DNA of 64,000 nucleotides from Cetobacterium sp. 8H (GCF_014250675.1 NZ_JACHTG010000004.1:807501-871500); one strand, 5' to 3'; positions 31,583 to 41,334 are shown, counted from the stretch's first letter. Program-made: numbers and translations. The notes: generated from the letters alone by a model not told the origin.

Positions 31583-31783
31583 ATGTTAAAAGGAACAGTA
31601 AAATGGTTTAACAAAGAAAAAGGATTTGGTTTTGTAACTTGCGAAGAGGGGAATGATTATTTTGTACACTTCACAGGAATTGTTGGGGAAGGGTTTAGAA
31701 CTTTAGAAGAGGGGCAAAATGTTTCTTTCATCGTTGAAGATGGAAATAAAGGTCCAATAGCTAAAGAAGTAACAGCTGCTTAA
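31583..31783 (+). CDS. cold-shock domain protein
   Basis: Single-stranded nucleic acid chaperone of 66 residues with both RNA-binding motifs, KGFGFV (16-21) and DYFVHF (about 28-33). The ATG at 31583 has TTGGAGG 5 nt upstream; the frame is open from a TTG at 31571 that overlaps the ribosome site. It is monocistronic between two terminators. Whether it is cold-induced or constitutive cannot be told from sequence. Confidence 0.95.
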   Translation: MLKGTVKWFNKEKGFGFVTCEEGNDYFVHFTGIVGEGFRTLEEGQNVSFIVEDGNKGPIAKEVTAA

Positions 31784-31795
31784 TAAAATAAAACC

Positions 31796-31828
31796 ATGGG
31801 TGGAATTTGATTTCACCCATTTTTTTTT
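31796..31828 (+). terminator. terminator of the cold-shock gene
   Basis: 10-bp stem with one G-U pair, 31796-31805 with 31811-31820, then T8. Confidence 0.9.
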
Positions 31829-31886
31829 ATAAAAAAACCTAGAAAATATGATAGAATATAATATATTCTTTAAAAGGAGAAAGATT

Positions 31887-32507
31887 ATGATATTGGGACT
31901 AACTGGTGGTATAGGAAGTGGGAAATCAACAGTAAGTAAAATTTTAGGTTCTATTGGGATAAAAATTTTTGATGCTGATGTGATAGCTAAAGATATATTA
32001 GAAACAGAAGAAACGAAAAAGGAAATAGAAAAAAAATTAGGAAAGAAGTTTATAACCGATAAAAATTTAATAGATAAAGACTATTTAAAAAAAGAAGTTT
32101 TTAATGATAGTAAAAAATTAAAAATTTTAAATAGTATAATTCATCCTAAAGTAAAAAAATATTATGAAAATTTAAGTAAAGAATTTTTTGATAAAAAAGA
32201 AATAGTTGTTTTTGATATACCGCTCCTTTTTGAAGTTGGATTAGAAGGATTTTGTAATAAAGTTATAGTAGTAGATATAGATTATAAATTACAGCTAGAT
32301 AGAGTAAGAAAAAGAGATAATTTGAGTCCTGAATTTATAAAAAAAATCTTAGAAAAGCAGATGCCAAGAGAAGAAAAATTAAAGAAAGCGGATATCATTA
32401 TTGAGAATAATGGAAGTTTGGAAGAGTTAGAAAATAAAGTATTAAATTTAATAGAAAGAATAAGAGAGGAAAAATATGAAAATTGTTGCCCCAGCAGGAA
32501 GTATTGA
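31887..32507 (+). CDS. coaE: dephospho-CoA kinase
   Basis: Last step of coenzyme A synthesis: phosphorylation of the ribose 3'-OH of dephospho-CoA. 206 residues. P-loop GLTGGIGSGKS at the N-terminus, DADVIAK, and the DIPLLFEVGL lid segment are all present. The ATG at 31887 follows AAGGAG; an upstream in-frame opening has no ribosome site. The last 32 nt overlap the U32 gene. Confidence 0.95.
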   Translation: MILGLTGGIGSGKSTVSKILGSIGIKIFDADVIAKDILETEETKKEIEKKLGKKFITDKNLIDKDYLKKEVFNDSKKLKILNSIIHPKVKKYYENLSKEFFDKKEIVVFDIPLLFEVGLEGFCNKVIVVDIDYKLQLDRVRKRDNLSPEFIKKILEKQMPREEKLKKADIIIENNGSLEELENKVLNLIERIREEKYENCCPSRKY

Positions 32508-34626
32508 AAGGTTTCATGCAGCTATAAAAGCAGGTGCTGATGAAATATATATGGGATTAAAAGGATTTGGTGCTAGAAGAAATGCAGTAAATTTGACATT
32601 AGAAGAGTATAAAGAAGCTCTTGACTATGCACATTTAAGAGGAGTAAAAGTATTTTTAACTTTAAATACAATAATGATGGATGTTGAGATAGAAGCGATC
32701 TCTATAAATTTAGGTGAATTATATAAACATGGTTTAGATGCAGTAATAGTTCAAGATTTTGGATTAGCAAAGTTTATAAAAGAAAATTATCCAGGATTAG
32801 AGTTACATGGAAGTACTCAAATGACAGTTGCAAATCATGTAGAAGCAAATTTTTTGAAATCTATTGGTTTTGAAAGGGTTGTTCTACCAAGAGAGTTAAG
32901 CTTCGAGGAAATAAAAGAAATTAGAGAAAAAACTGATATCGAGTTAGAAATATTTGTTTCAGGTGCTTTATGCATTTCTTATTCAGGAAATTGTTATATG
33001 AGTAGTTTCATAGGTGGACGTAGCGGTAATAGAGGGATGTGTGCACAACCTTGCAGAAAAAAATATGTATCAGATGAAAATACGAGCAGCTATGTATTGA
33101 GTCCAAAAGACCAATTTTATGGTTATGAAGAGATAGAAAAATTAAAAGAGATTGGAATAGACAGTATCAAATTAGAAGGTAGAATGAAAGAGCCAAACTA
33201 TGTATTCCAGACAGTTTCTTATTATAAAGAGTTAATTGATGGAAAAAAAGTTGAAGAAAAAAGTTCTCATATTTTTAATAGAGGTTATAGTAAAGGATAT
33301 TTTTATAGTGATAGAGAAAATTTAATGAATTCTGATTATGCTAGTAATATTGGAAAAGAATTAGGTATTTTAAAAGGAAGAGAATTAAAACTTAAAGAGA
33401 GAGTAGTTTTAGGGGATGGAATTATTTTTCTATCTAAAGATTATGAAAATTTAGGTGGAACATACATAAATAAAATAGAATTAGTAGATAAAACTACAAA
33501 AAAATCAGCAGAAAAGAATGAAACTATAATCATTAAAGAAACTCCTAAAGGTACAAAATATATTTTTAGAAATTACTCTAAAGAAATTAATGATTTAACA
33601 GAAAACAGATTAAAACAAGTTGATAAAAAACATTTAATAGAGTTTAATTTTAAAGGTAAAATTGGAGAAAAGGCAAGAATAGAAGCGACTACTTATAATA
33701 ATAGAAATGAAAAAATAACAGCAATACTAGAAAGTGATAATTTATTAGAATTAGCTAAGAATAAAGGAATTTTAAGAGATGTAATAGAAGAAAAAATATT
33801 AGAGATAGGGGATACTACATTTATTGGAAAAATTAAGAATGTAGAAATTGATGAAAATCTCTTTTTACCAGTTTCTTTATTAAAACAGTTAAAAAGAGAT
33901 GTAGTAGCAAAGCTTTCAAAGCAATTGATTTTAAGTTATAGGAAAAATCTAGCAGAAGAAATAAAAAAAATTGAAAGAAAAGTACCTATTCAAAAGGACA
34001 TGATATTATCGGCGATTGTATCAACGGAAAAGCAAAAAGAGATATTGAAAAAATTAGGAATAGAAAAAATATACTTTAGAGGATATGATGTAGCAAGAGA
34101 GGGTATTTTAAAAGAGATAGATTTAAACAATAAAATGGCTACAAATCTTTATCAATTACTTGAAAATAAAAATTCAAAGGTTACATTAGGATGGAATCTG
34201 AACATTTCAAATCGTTATGCTTTTGATTATTTTTCATCATTAGAAAAGGTTGATACAATAATAGTATCACCAGAAATAAGCTATAGAAGATTAGAAGAAA
34301 TTGGAGAAACAAAAATAAAAAAAGCCATATTAGCATATGGAAGACCGAGAGCTATGTATACAGAGCTTTCATTATTTGAAGATAACAAAATTGAAATTCA
34401 AAATGACCAAGGGGATAAATTTACTGTTTTAAAAAACTCACTAGGAAATAGTGAAATATATTTAGAAAAACCTCTTAATATTTTAAAAGATAAAGAATAC
34501 TTAAGAAAAATAGGAGTTTCAGAACTTGTTCTAGAGTTTACAACAGAATCAGAAGAAGAGATTAAATCTGTATTAGAAGGTCAAGGAGAATACAGAGCAT
34601 ACAACTATGAAAAAGGGGTGTTTTAG
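32476..34626 (+). CDS. U32 family protein, RlhA-like 23S rRNA hydroxylation factor
   Basis: 716 residues. The N-terminal U32 peptidase-type barrel starts MKIVAPAGSIERFHAAIKAG (20 residues) and carries the cysteine set C166, C173, C189 and C193 in the CISYSGNC and RGMCAQPC segments. In RlhA (YdcP) of E. coli such cysteines bind an iron-sulfur cluster used to hydroxylate C2501 of 23S rRNA. The long C-terminal part (about 390-716) matches the extra DUF3656-type region of RlhA rather than the short TrhP proteins. It overlaps coaE by 32 nt and abuts pgpA. It could also be one of the other U32 clades; protease activity is unlikely to be its main role. Confidence 0.85.
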   Translation: MKIVAPAGSIERFHAAIKAGADEIYMGLKGFGARRNAVNLTLEEYKEALDYAHLRGVKVFLTLNTIMMDVEIEAISINLGELYKHGLDAVIVQDFGLAKFIKENYPGLELHGSTQMTVANHVEANFLKSIGFERVVLPRELSFEEIKEIREKTDIELEIFVSGALCISYSGNCYMSSFIGGRSGNRGMCAQPCRKKYVSDENTSSYVLSPKDQFYGYEEIEKLKEIGIDSIKLEGRMKEPNYVFQTVSYYKELIDGKKVEEKSSHIFNRGYSKGYFYSDRENLMNSDYASNIGKELGILKGRELKLKERVVLGDGIIFLSKDYENLGGTYINKIELVDKTTKKSAEKNETIIIKETPKGTKYIFRNYSKEINDLTENRLKQVDKKHLIEFNFKGKIGEKARIEATTYNNRNEKITAILESDNLLELAKNKGILRDVIEEKILEIGDTTFIGKIKNVEIDENLFLPVSLLKQLKRDVVAKLSKQLILSYRKNLAEEIKKIERKVPIQKDMILSAIVSTEKQKEILKKLGIEKIYFRGYDVAREGILKEIDLNNKMATNLYQLLENKNSKVTLGWNLNISNRYAFDYFSSLEKVDTIIVSPEISYRRLEEIGETKIKKAILAYGRPRAMYTELSLFEDNKIEIQNDQGDKFTVLKNSLGNSEIYLEKPLNILKDKEYLRKIGVSELVLEFTTESEEEIKSVLEGQGEYRAYNYEKGVF

Positions 34627-35124
34627 TTGAAAAAAAGAACTGTTAAAAATTTGGCAACAGTATTTGGTTTAGGAGAAATGCCTGTAGCTCCAGGAACGTT
34701 TGGAACTTTAGGTGGAATTCCATTATATATAGGGCTGGTAATGTTAAAAAAGATATTTCCTAACAATATGATATATAACTCTTTTTATTTTATGTTTTTA
34801 ATGACATTTTTTGCGGTTGCAGTTTATGTATCAGATATTGCAGAAAGAGAGATTTATAAGGAAAAAGATCCACAAGCTGTAGTTATAGATGAAGTTTTAG
34901 GATTTCTAACGACATTATTTTTAATAAATCCAGTTGGAATTTTTCAAACATCAATGGCAATTATAATAGGTTTTGTTATTTTTAGATTTTTCGACATAAC
35001 AAAGATAGGTCCGATATATAAGTCACAATTTTTTGGAAATGGAATTGGAGTAGTATTAGATGATTTTCTAGCAGGAGTTATTGGAAACTTTTTAATGGTT
35101 TGTATTTGGACTATATTTTTCTAA
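34627..35124 (+). CDS. pgpA: phosphatidylglycerophosphatase A
   Basis: Inner membrane phosphatase of 165 residues that makes phosphatidylglycerol from its phosphate. FGLGEMPVAPGTFGTLGG near the N-terminus and the acidic VVIDEVLGF motif (about 86-94) are family marks; three to four hydrophobic segments follow. The TTG start abuts the stop of the preceding gene, with GGGG upstream. Confidence 0.92.
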   Translation: MKKRTVKNLATVFGLGEMPVAPGTFGTLGGIPLYIGLVMLKKIFPNNMIYNSFYFMFLMTFFAVAVYVSDIAEREIYKEKDPQAVVIDEVLGFLTTLFLINPVGIFQTSMAIIIGFVIFRFFDITKIGPIYKSQFFGNGIGVVLDDFLAGVIGNFLMVCIWTIFF

Positions 35125-35139
35125 TGGAGATGGTTAAAT

Positions 35140-36348
35140 ATGAAATGTACTTTAGTATTAGTGGGAACAGAGTTATTAAATGGAGCTACAATAGATACAA
35201 ATAGTATATATATGGCTGAAGAATTAAATAAATACGGGATTAAAATAGCATATAAATTAACTATTGGAGATTCATTGGAAGAGATTATAGAAGCATTGAA
35301 ATTTGCAAAAAAAAATAGTGATTTAACAATAGTTTCTGGTGGATTAGGACCTACTGATGATGATTTAACAAAAATGGCAATAAGTAAATTTTTAAATAAA
35401 AAACTTATCGTTGAAAAAGATGAACTTTTAGAGTTGAAAGAAAAGTTTAAAAATTTAAATATAAAGTTTTTAGATAAAAATCATAAAGAGGTTGAAAAAC
35501 CTGAAGGAGCACTATCTATAAAAAATGATGTAGGGATGGCACCAGCCTTTTATATAGATGACGTAGTGGCTTTTCCAGGTGTACCAAGAGAACTATTTAA
35601 TATGTTTCCCAAATTCTTAGAATTTTATTCAAAAGAAAAGAATAGAAAAGTAGATCCAATATATATAAAAGATTTAATCGTTGTTGGAATACCAGAATCA
35701 CATTTAGAAGAAAAAATAAAAAAGTATTTTACAAGTCCAGATATAGAATATGAGTTTTTAGTAAAAGATTATGGTATAATAGTTAGAATGCAAACTACAC
35801 AAGTGTATAAAAACACAGTAGAAAAAATTAAAGAAAAGATATATAATAGTATAGGCAAGCACATATTCGGAGAAGATAAAGAAACATTAGAAAACAAAAT
35901 TGTCAATTTATTAAAAAGTAAAAAATATTCAATTTCAATTGCGGAATCATGTACAGGAGGGCAATTAACATCCAAGTTTATAGATGTTCCTGGAGTTTCT
36001 GAAGTTTTTAAAGAGGGAATTATTTCATACAGTAATGTTTCTAAGGTGCAAAGGTTAAATATAGATAAAAATATAATAGATACATATGGGGCTGTAAGCA
36101 AAGAGGTAGCGAAGAAGATGGTATTAGGTTTAGATACAGATATAGCTATCTCTACAACTGGCATAGCTGGACCAACAGGGGGGACAGAGGAAAAACCAGT
36201 GGGACTTGTTTATGTGGGGATTAAAGTTAAAGAAAAGGTATCAACTTTTAAATTTAATTTTAAAGGAGATAGAAGTCGAATAAGACAAAAAACAGTTCTC
36301 CATAGTCTATTTGAACTTTATAAAATGTTAGAGGAGGATGAACAGTAG
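35140..36348 (+). CDS. cinA: CinA family protein (nicotinamide-nucleotide amidase)
   Basis: 402 residues in two parts. The N-terminal MoCF/CinA domain (about 1-170) has GTELLNG and SGGLGPTDDD; in this family it is linked to ADP-ribose or NAD-derivative pyrophosphatase activity. The C-terminal CinA/PncC amidase domain (about 250-400) has SIAESCTGG and TTGIAGPTGGTEEKPVG and deamidates nicotinamide mononucleotide. Its stop overlaps the next start by one base. No recA or competence genes are adjacent. Confidence 0.93.
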   Translation: MKCTLVLVGTELLNGATIDTNSIYMAEELNKYGIKIAYKLTIGDSLEEIIEALKFAKKNSDLTIVSGGLGPTDDDLTKMAISKFLNKKLIVEKDELLELKEKFKNLNIKFLDKNHKEVEKPEGALSIKNDVGMAPAFYIDDVVAFPGVPRELFNMFPKFLEFYSKEKNRKVDPIYIKDLIVVGIPESHLEEKIKKYFTSPDIEYEFLVKDYGIIVRMQTTQVYKNTVEKIKEKIYNSIGKHIFGEDKETLENKIVNLLKSKKYSISIAESCTGGQLTSKFIDVPGVSEVFKEGIISYSNVSKVQRLNIDKNIIDTYGAVSKEVAKKMVLGLDTDIAISTTGIAGPTGGTEEKPVGLVYVGIKVKEKVSTFKFNFKGDRSRIRQKTVLHSLFELYKMLEEDEQ

Positions 36349-36896
36349 TGAGTATAGGAGAAAGAATAAAGAAGAGCAGAAATGAAAAATCATTATCATT
36401 AAGAGAATTAGCAACGATGGTTGATTTATCAGCGAGCTTTTTATCACAAATTGAACAGGGAAAAGCATCTCCTTCAATAGAAAATTTAAAAAAGATTGCC
36501 AATTCACTAGATGTAAGAGTTAGCTATTTGATTGAGGATGAGGAAGTTAAAAAAAATTCAGATTTAATAAGAGCAAAAGAAAGAAAGTTTGTAGAAAGTG
36601 TGGATTCAAATACAACTATTTCCTTATTAACGTCTTCAAATATAGAAAAAAGTATGGAACCAATTTTATATGAAATAGGTCCAGGTGGAGAAAGTGGAAG
36701 AAGTTATTACACTCATTCAGGAGAGGAATTTATTTTCATTCTGGAGGGAAGTTTAGATATATATTTAGAAGAAACAGTTCACTCATTGCATGAAGGGGAT
36801 AGTTTCTACTTTAAATCTAGTCAAAAACATAGATTTAAAAATAATTCAGATAGAAGAGCAAAAGCTCTTTGGGTGGTAAATCCACCAACATTTTAA
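36348..36896 (+). CDS. XRE-family regulator with cupin domain
   Basis: 182 residues. An XRE helix-turn-helix (about 5-60; LRELATMVDLSASFLSQIEQ) is joined to a C-terminal cupin (about 105-180; SGEEFIFILEGSLDIYL and GDSFYFKSSQKHRFKN). Regulators of this PuuR/MSMEG-like class sense small ligands. GTG start overlapping the cinA stop, with GAGGAGG. It sits directly before the FakA-FakB fusion, which makes lipid precursor control a reasonable guess, but nothing in the sequence proves the target. Confidence 0.9.
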   Translation: MSIGERIKKSRNEKSLSLRELATMVDLSASFLSQIEQGKASPSIENLKKIANSLDVRVSYLIEDEEVKKNSDLIRAKERKFVESVDSNTTISLLTSSNIEKSMEPILYEIGPGGESGRSYYTHSGEEFIFILEGSLDIYLEETVHSLHEGDSFYFKSSQKHRFKNNSDRRAKALWVVNPPTF

Positions 36897-36911
36897 AGAT
36901 GGAGGAAAATA

Positions 36912-39428
36912 ATGAATATAGAAGTAAGAGTATTGAACTCTACAAGGCTAACAAAACTATTAATTGCGGCTAGTAGATGGTTATCAAAATATTCAGATGT
37001 TTTAAATGATTTAAATGTTTATCCTGTTCCAGATGGAGATACAGGAACAAATATGTCAATGACACTACAAGCGGTTGAAAATGATTTAATAAAATTAAAT
37101 CACGAACCTGATATGGAAGAATTAGCAGAAATAGTTTCTGAAGCTATATTATTAGGAGCAAGAGGAAACTCTGGAACAATTCTTTCTCAAATAATCCAAG
37201 GGTTTTTAGAGGGTGTTAGAGCAAAAGAAGAGGTTACTGTAGATGATGTTAAGATAGCCTTTAGATTAGCTAAAGAAAAGGCATATAAAGCAGTTAGTGA
37301 GCCTGTAGAAGGAACAATGTTAACTGTTATAAGAAGAGTAGCAGAAGAAGCTGAGAAATATACAGGACCTTCAGATAACTTTATTCCATTTTTAGTTTAC
37401 TTAAAAGAAGCGGCATATGATGCTGTACAAGAAACACCAAATCAATTACCAAAGTTAAAAGAAGCTGGTGTAGTAGATGCTGGTGGACAAGGAATATTCT
37501 ATATTTTAGAAGGATTTGAAAAATCAGTAACAGATCCAGAGATGTTAAATGATTTAGAAAGAATAGTTCAATCTCAAGCGAAAAGAAAAGACTTAATGGA
37601 ACATTCAACTATGCATGTATTTGAGGATATTAAATTTAAATACTGTACTGAGTTTGTAATAGAATCTGGAGATTTTGATTTAGATGATTATAAATCAAAA
37701 ATTGTAAATCTAGGAGATTCAATGGTTTGTGCTCAAACTTCTAAAAAAACAAAAACACATATCCATACAAATAATCCAGGATTAGTATTAGATATTGCTG
37801 GAAAATTGGGTAATCTTTCAAATATAAAGATTGATAATATGGAGATTCAGCATAAAAATATGTTATTAGCAGATGCAGAACATCATAAACCTAATAAAAC
37901 AGGAAAAATATTAGTTCAGAATGAAAATAGCAAACCAGTAGCATATTTTGCAATAGTTGATAATTCAGAGCTTGGAAATCTATTCCTAGATAATGGAGCA
38001 ACAGCAGTTCTTATAGGAGGACAGACACAAAATCCAAGTGTTGCAGATATAGAAGAGGGAATAAACAAGATAAAAGCGGATAAGATAGTTATTCTACCAA
38101 ATAATAAAAACATCATTTCATCAGCAAAACTTGCTGCTGAAAGATCATCTAAAGAGATAATAGTTTTAGAAACAAAAACAATGCTTGAAGGTGAATATGT
38201 TGTAAAAAATAAAGATTTTGGTATAGATGATATATTGAAGCAATTACCTTTTAACAATTCAATAGAAATAACACAAGCAGTAAGGGATACAAAAGTGGAT
38301 GAGATAGTTATTACACAAGGAGATTATATAGCTTTAATAGATGGAAAAATAAAGTTGAGAGCATCAACTTTAGAAGAGACTATTGAAAAAGTTTATAAAA
38401 TGTGTGTAAATAGCGAAACATTGAATATATTTGCATGTATTGGTAAAGGGTCAACAGAGGAAGCTAATAAAGTTTTAAAAGATATAAAATCAACAGTTAA
38501 GTTCTGTGATATGGTTATAGGTCAAGATAACTATCCATATTATATCTATATAACAAATAGAAATCCAGAGTTACCAGAGATAGCAATAGTTACAGATTCA
38601 ACATCAGATTTAACTACAGATATGATAAAAGGATTAGATGTAGATATAATACCTTTAAAGATTAAACTTGAAGGAGATACATATTACAGAGAAGGTGTAG
38701 ATATATCAAAAGGTGAATTCTGGAGACAATTATTAAAAGATGGAGTTATACCAAAAACATCACAACCATCTCCAGCTGAATTCAAAGAATTGTATGAAAA
38801 ACTACTTGAAAAGGGATATAAAAAAATAATATCAATTCATATTTCAAGTAAATTAAGTGGAACTCAACAAGCTGCAAGAGTAGCGAGAGGAATGTTAAAT
38901 AAAGAGGATGATATAGCTATAGTTGACTCAAAAGCAGTAACATTTGCATTGGGTCATATAGTAATAGAAGCTGCAAAAATGGTTCAGAATGGTAGCTCGT
39001 TTGATGATATTATTGAATGGATTGATGAAACTAAAAATAAGATGAAAGTATACTTCGTTGTAAAAGAGTTATCATATCTAGAAAAAGGTGGAAGAATAGG
39101 TAGAGCTTCTTCTGTAATAGGTGGATTCTTAAAAATAAAACCAGTTTTAAAATTAGAAAATGGTGAAGTTTGTATTGAAGCTAAAGCTTTAGGAGAAAGA
39201 GGAGCTTTATCTTATATGGAGAAAATAATAAAGAATGAAAAGAATTCAATAATCATGTATACTGCTTGGGGTGGAACTCGTAGTGAATTAGAGGCTGCCG
39301 ATCAACTGAGAAGTATCGCTGAAAAAACAAAGAAATTAGATTATAGAGGAAGATTTGAGATAGGAGCAACAATTGCATCTCACACTGGACCTGTATATGG
39401 AATGGGAATATTAAATAAAATAAGATAG
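36912..39428 (+). CDS. fatty acid kinase FakA fused to DegV-type FakB
   Basis: 838 residues that join two proteins normally separate. Residues about 1-205 are a DhaL/DAK2 kinase domain with the magnesium loop PVPDGDTGTNM (38-48). The middle domain carries KYCTEF and HIHTNNPG, matching the zinc ligands of FakA. A FakA C-terminal domain runs to about 550, and residues about 555-838 are a complete DegV domain (IVTDSTSDL, SKLSGTQQAA, YLEKGGRIG). In Staphylococcus FakB presents a fatty acid to FakA for phosphorylation before phospholipid synthesis. A fusion would tether carrier and kinase. RBS GGAGG 15 nt after the regulator gene. Confidence 0.9.
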   Translation: MNIEVRVLNSTRLTKLLIAASRWLSKYSDVLNDLNVYPVPDGDTGTNMSMTLQAVENDLIKLNHEPDMEELAEIVSEAILLGARGNSGTILSQIIQGFLEGVRAKEEVTVDDVKIAFRLAKEKAYKAVSEPVEGTMLTVIRRVAEEAEKYTGPSDNFIPFLVYLKEAAYDAVQETPNQLPKLKEAGVVDAGGQGIFYILEGFEKSVTDPEMLNDLERIVQSQAKRKDLMEHSTMHVFEDIKFKYCTEFVIESGDFDLDDYKSKIVNLGDSMVCAQTSKKTKTHIHTNNPGLVLDIAGKLGNLSNIKIDNMEIQHKNMLLADAEHHKPNKTGKILVQNENSKPVAYFAIVDNSELGNLFLDNGATAVLIGGQTQNPSVADIEEGINKIKADKIVILPNNKNIISSAKLAAERSSKEIIVLETKTMLEGEYVVKNKDFGIDDILKQLPFNNSIEITQAVRDTKVDEIVITQGDYIALIDGKIKLRASTLEETIEKVYKMCVNSETLNIFACIGKGSTEEANKVLKDIKSTVKFCDMVIGQDNYPYYIYITNRNPELPEIAIVTDSTSDLTTDMIKGLDVDIIPLKIKLEGDTYYREGVDISKGEFWRQLLKDGVIPKTSQPSPAEFKELYEKLLEKGYKKIISIHISSKLSGTQQAARVARGMLNKEDDIAIVDSKAVTFALGHIVIEAAKMVQNGSSFDDIIEWIDETKNKMKVYFVVKELSYLEKGGRIGRASSVIGGFLKIKPVLKLENGEVCIEAKALGERGALSYMEKIIKNEKNSIIMYTAWGGTRSELEAADQLRSIAEKTKKLDYRGRFEIGATIASHTGPVYGMGILNKIR

Positions 39429-39431
39429 ATA

Positions 39432-39463
39432 AAAAATAGCTAGATTAAAATCTAGCTATTTTT
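39432..39463 (+). terminator. terminator after the FakA-FakB gene
   Basis: Perfect 13-bp stem AAAAATAGCTAGA with TCTAGCTATTTTT, 6-nt loop; the T run is in the 3' arm. Confidence 0.88.
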
Positions 39464-39522
39464 ACAAATCAATCTTTTTTTAATAATTAAAAAAAGTCTT
39501 CAGATAATCGTTGCTAAAAAGA

Positions 39523-39551
39523 TTGACTGAACCTTGAAAACTAAATATAAT
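39523..39551 (+). promoter_or_regulatory. promoter of galE copy 2
   Basis: -35 TTGACT at 39523-39528, spacer 17, -10 TATAAT at 39546-39551. Lacks the TTTTGTAA element of the translation promoters. Confidence 0.85.
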
Positions 39552-39577
39552 AAAGAAAAAACCTAGAGGAGGAAAAA

Positions 39578-40567
39578 ATGGCAATATTAGTTTGTGGTGG
39601 TGCTGGATATATAGGAAGTCATGCTGTAAAAGCTTTAATAGAGGCTAAAAGAGAGGTTATAGTATTAGATAATATGCAAACTGGTCATATAGAAGCTGTC
39701 CCAGAGAATATCAAGTTGGTTCTAGGAGATTTGAGAGATATAGAGTTTTTAAATAGGGTATTTGAAGAGAATAAAATAGATGGAGTAATACATTTTGCAG
39801 CGGATTCATTAGTGGGAGAAAGTATGACTAATCCTGCTAAGTATTTTGAAAATAATGTCATGGGAAGTATGAATTTATTAAATACGATGAAAAAGTATGG
39901 AGTAAAAAACATAGTATTTTCTTCAACTGCAGCAACATACGGAGAACCTAAAAATATTCCGATATTGGAAACGGATGAAACTAAACCTACAAATCCATAT
40001 GGAGAGAGTAAACTAATGGTTGAAAAACTTCTTAAATGGTATGACTACGCTTATGGTATAAAGTATACTGCTCTTAGATATTTTAATGTAGCAGGAGCAT
40101 ATCCAACAGGTGAAATAGGTGAAGATCATTCACCAGAAACACATTTAATTCCTATTATATTGCAAGTTGCTTTAGGAAAAAGAGAAAAAATAGCTATCTA
40201 TGGTGATGATTATCCAACTGAAGATGGAACTTGTATTAGAGATTATGTTCATGTAATGGACTTAGTTGATGCACATATCTTAGCACTAGATAGACTTGCA
40301 AAAGGGGAAGAAAGTGCAATCTACAATCTAGGAAATGGAGAAGGATTTTCTGTTAAACAAGTTATAGAAGTTGCAAGAAAAGTAACAAAGCATGAAATTG
40401 TAGCAGAGGTATCGCCAAGAAGAGCTGGAGATCCAGCAAAATTAGTTGCAAGTTCAAAGAAGGCAATTGATGAATTAAAATGGAAACCTAAGTATTCATC
40501 TTTAGAGGCAATGATAGAAACAGCATGGAAATGGCATAAAGGAAATCCTGAAGGATATAACGATTAG
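39578..40567 (+). CDS. galE: UDP-glucose 4-epimerase (copy 2)
   Basis: 329 residues, same reaction as the copy at 3770. Rossmann GGAGYIG (7-13), SST (116-118) and the catalytic pair Y141 and K145 in NPYGESK are intact. It has its own promoter and terminator and is thus independent, while copy 1 is tied to molybdenum genes. The two proteins are clearly diverged along their length, so this is an old duplication or separate origins. One of them might prefer N-acetylated UDP-sugars. Confidence 0.94.
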   Translation: MAILVCGGAGYIGSHAVKALIEAKREVIVLDNMQTGHIEAVPENIKLVLGDLRDIEFLNRVFEENKIDGVIHFAADSLVGESMTNPAKYFENNVMGSMNLLNTMKKYGVKNIVFSSTAATYGEPKNIPILETDETKPTNPYGESKLMVEKLLKWYDYAYGIKYTALRYFNVAGAYPTGEIGEDHSPETHLIPIILQVALGKREKIAIYGDDYPTEDGTCIRDYVHVMDLVDAHILALDRLAKGEESAIYNLGNGEGFSVKQVIEVARKVTKHEIVAEVSPRRAGDPAKLVASSKKAIDELKWKPKYSSLEAMIETAWKWHKGNPEGYND

Positions 40568-40569
40568 AA

Positions 40570-40605
40570 AAAATTAGGCAGAATGTTATCTGCCTAATTT
40601 TATTT
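40570..40605 (+). terminator. terminator after galE copy 2
   Basis: 13-bp stem AAAATTAGGCAGA (40570-40582) with TCTGCCTAATTTT (40589-40601), followed by ATTTT. Confidence 0.88.
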
Positions 40606-40626
40606 TCTAAAATTAAAAGGAGAGAG

Positions 40627-41334
40627 ATGAGAGTTTATAAATTTGATGAGATAGATTCAACAAATAAATTTTTGAAAGAAAAATTAGATTTAGAAGAAAG
40701 AGATTTAGCAATAGCTAGAGTTCAAACAGCTGGAAGAGGAAGAAGAGGTAATAAATGGGTTTCTTCAGAAGGAGCAGCCTTATTTTCATTTGTTTTAAAA
40801 TATGATATGTCAGTTCCAGAAGATGAATACATGAAGTTATCTTTAGTTGTAGGTTATTCTCTTTTAAAAACAATGAAGAAGATAGAGCCTTTAGAGTATA
40901 AATTTAAATGGACAAACGATTTATATTTAGAAGATAAAAAATTAAGTGGAATATTGATAGAGAAGATAGGAAATTATTTTATAATAGGAATAGGTATAAA
41001 CATAAATAATCTTGAATTTGGAGAAGCTAAAGACATTGCGATATCTTTGAAAGCAAAAACAGGAAAAAGTTATGATTTAGAAAGCATAATAGAAAATGTT
41101 GTTAATTCATTTTTTGAAGATTTTATTAAATTTAAAAATGGAAATTGGAAAGAGATGTTAAAAGAAATAAATGATATTAATTATCTATATGGAAAGAGAA
41201 TTGATATTGTAGGACTAAGTAAAGAAGAAAGCGGTATAGCTGGCGATATACTAGCAGACGGAACACTTGAAGTTTTTGTAGGAAATGAAATAAAAAAATA
41301 TAATATAGGTGAAATTCACATTTCAAAAAGATAG
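40627..41334 (+). CDS. birA: biotin-protein ligase, non-regulatory type
   Basis: 235 residues. Activates biotin with ATP and attaches it to carrier lysines, such as those of acetyl-CoA carboxylase or sodium-pumping decarboxylases. The biotinyl-AMP loop GRGRRGNKW (36-44) and KWTNDLY (94-100) with the catalytic lysine of KKLSGIL are present. There is no N-terminal winged helix, so it is the class I enzyme without repressor function. RBS AAAGGAG. Start of a three-gene unit. Confidence 0.94.
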   Translation: MRVYKFDEIDSTNKFLKEKLDLEERDLAIARVQTAGRGRRGNKWVSSEGAALFSFVLKYDMSVPEDEYMKLSLVVGYSLLKTMKKIEPLEYKFKWTNDLYLEDKKLSGILIEKIGNYFIIGIGININNLEFGEAKDIAISLKAKTGKSYDLESIIENVVNSFFEDFIKFKNGNWKEMLKEINDINYLYGKRIDIVGLSKEESGIAGDILADGTLEVFVGNEIKKYNIGEIHISKR

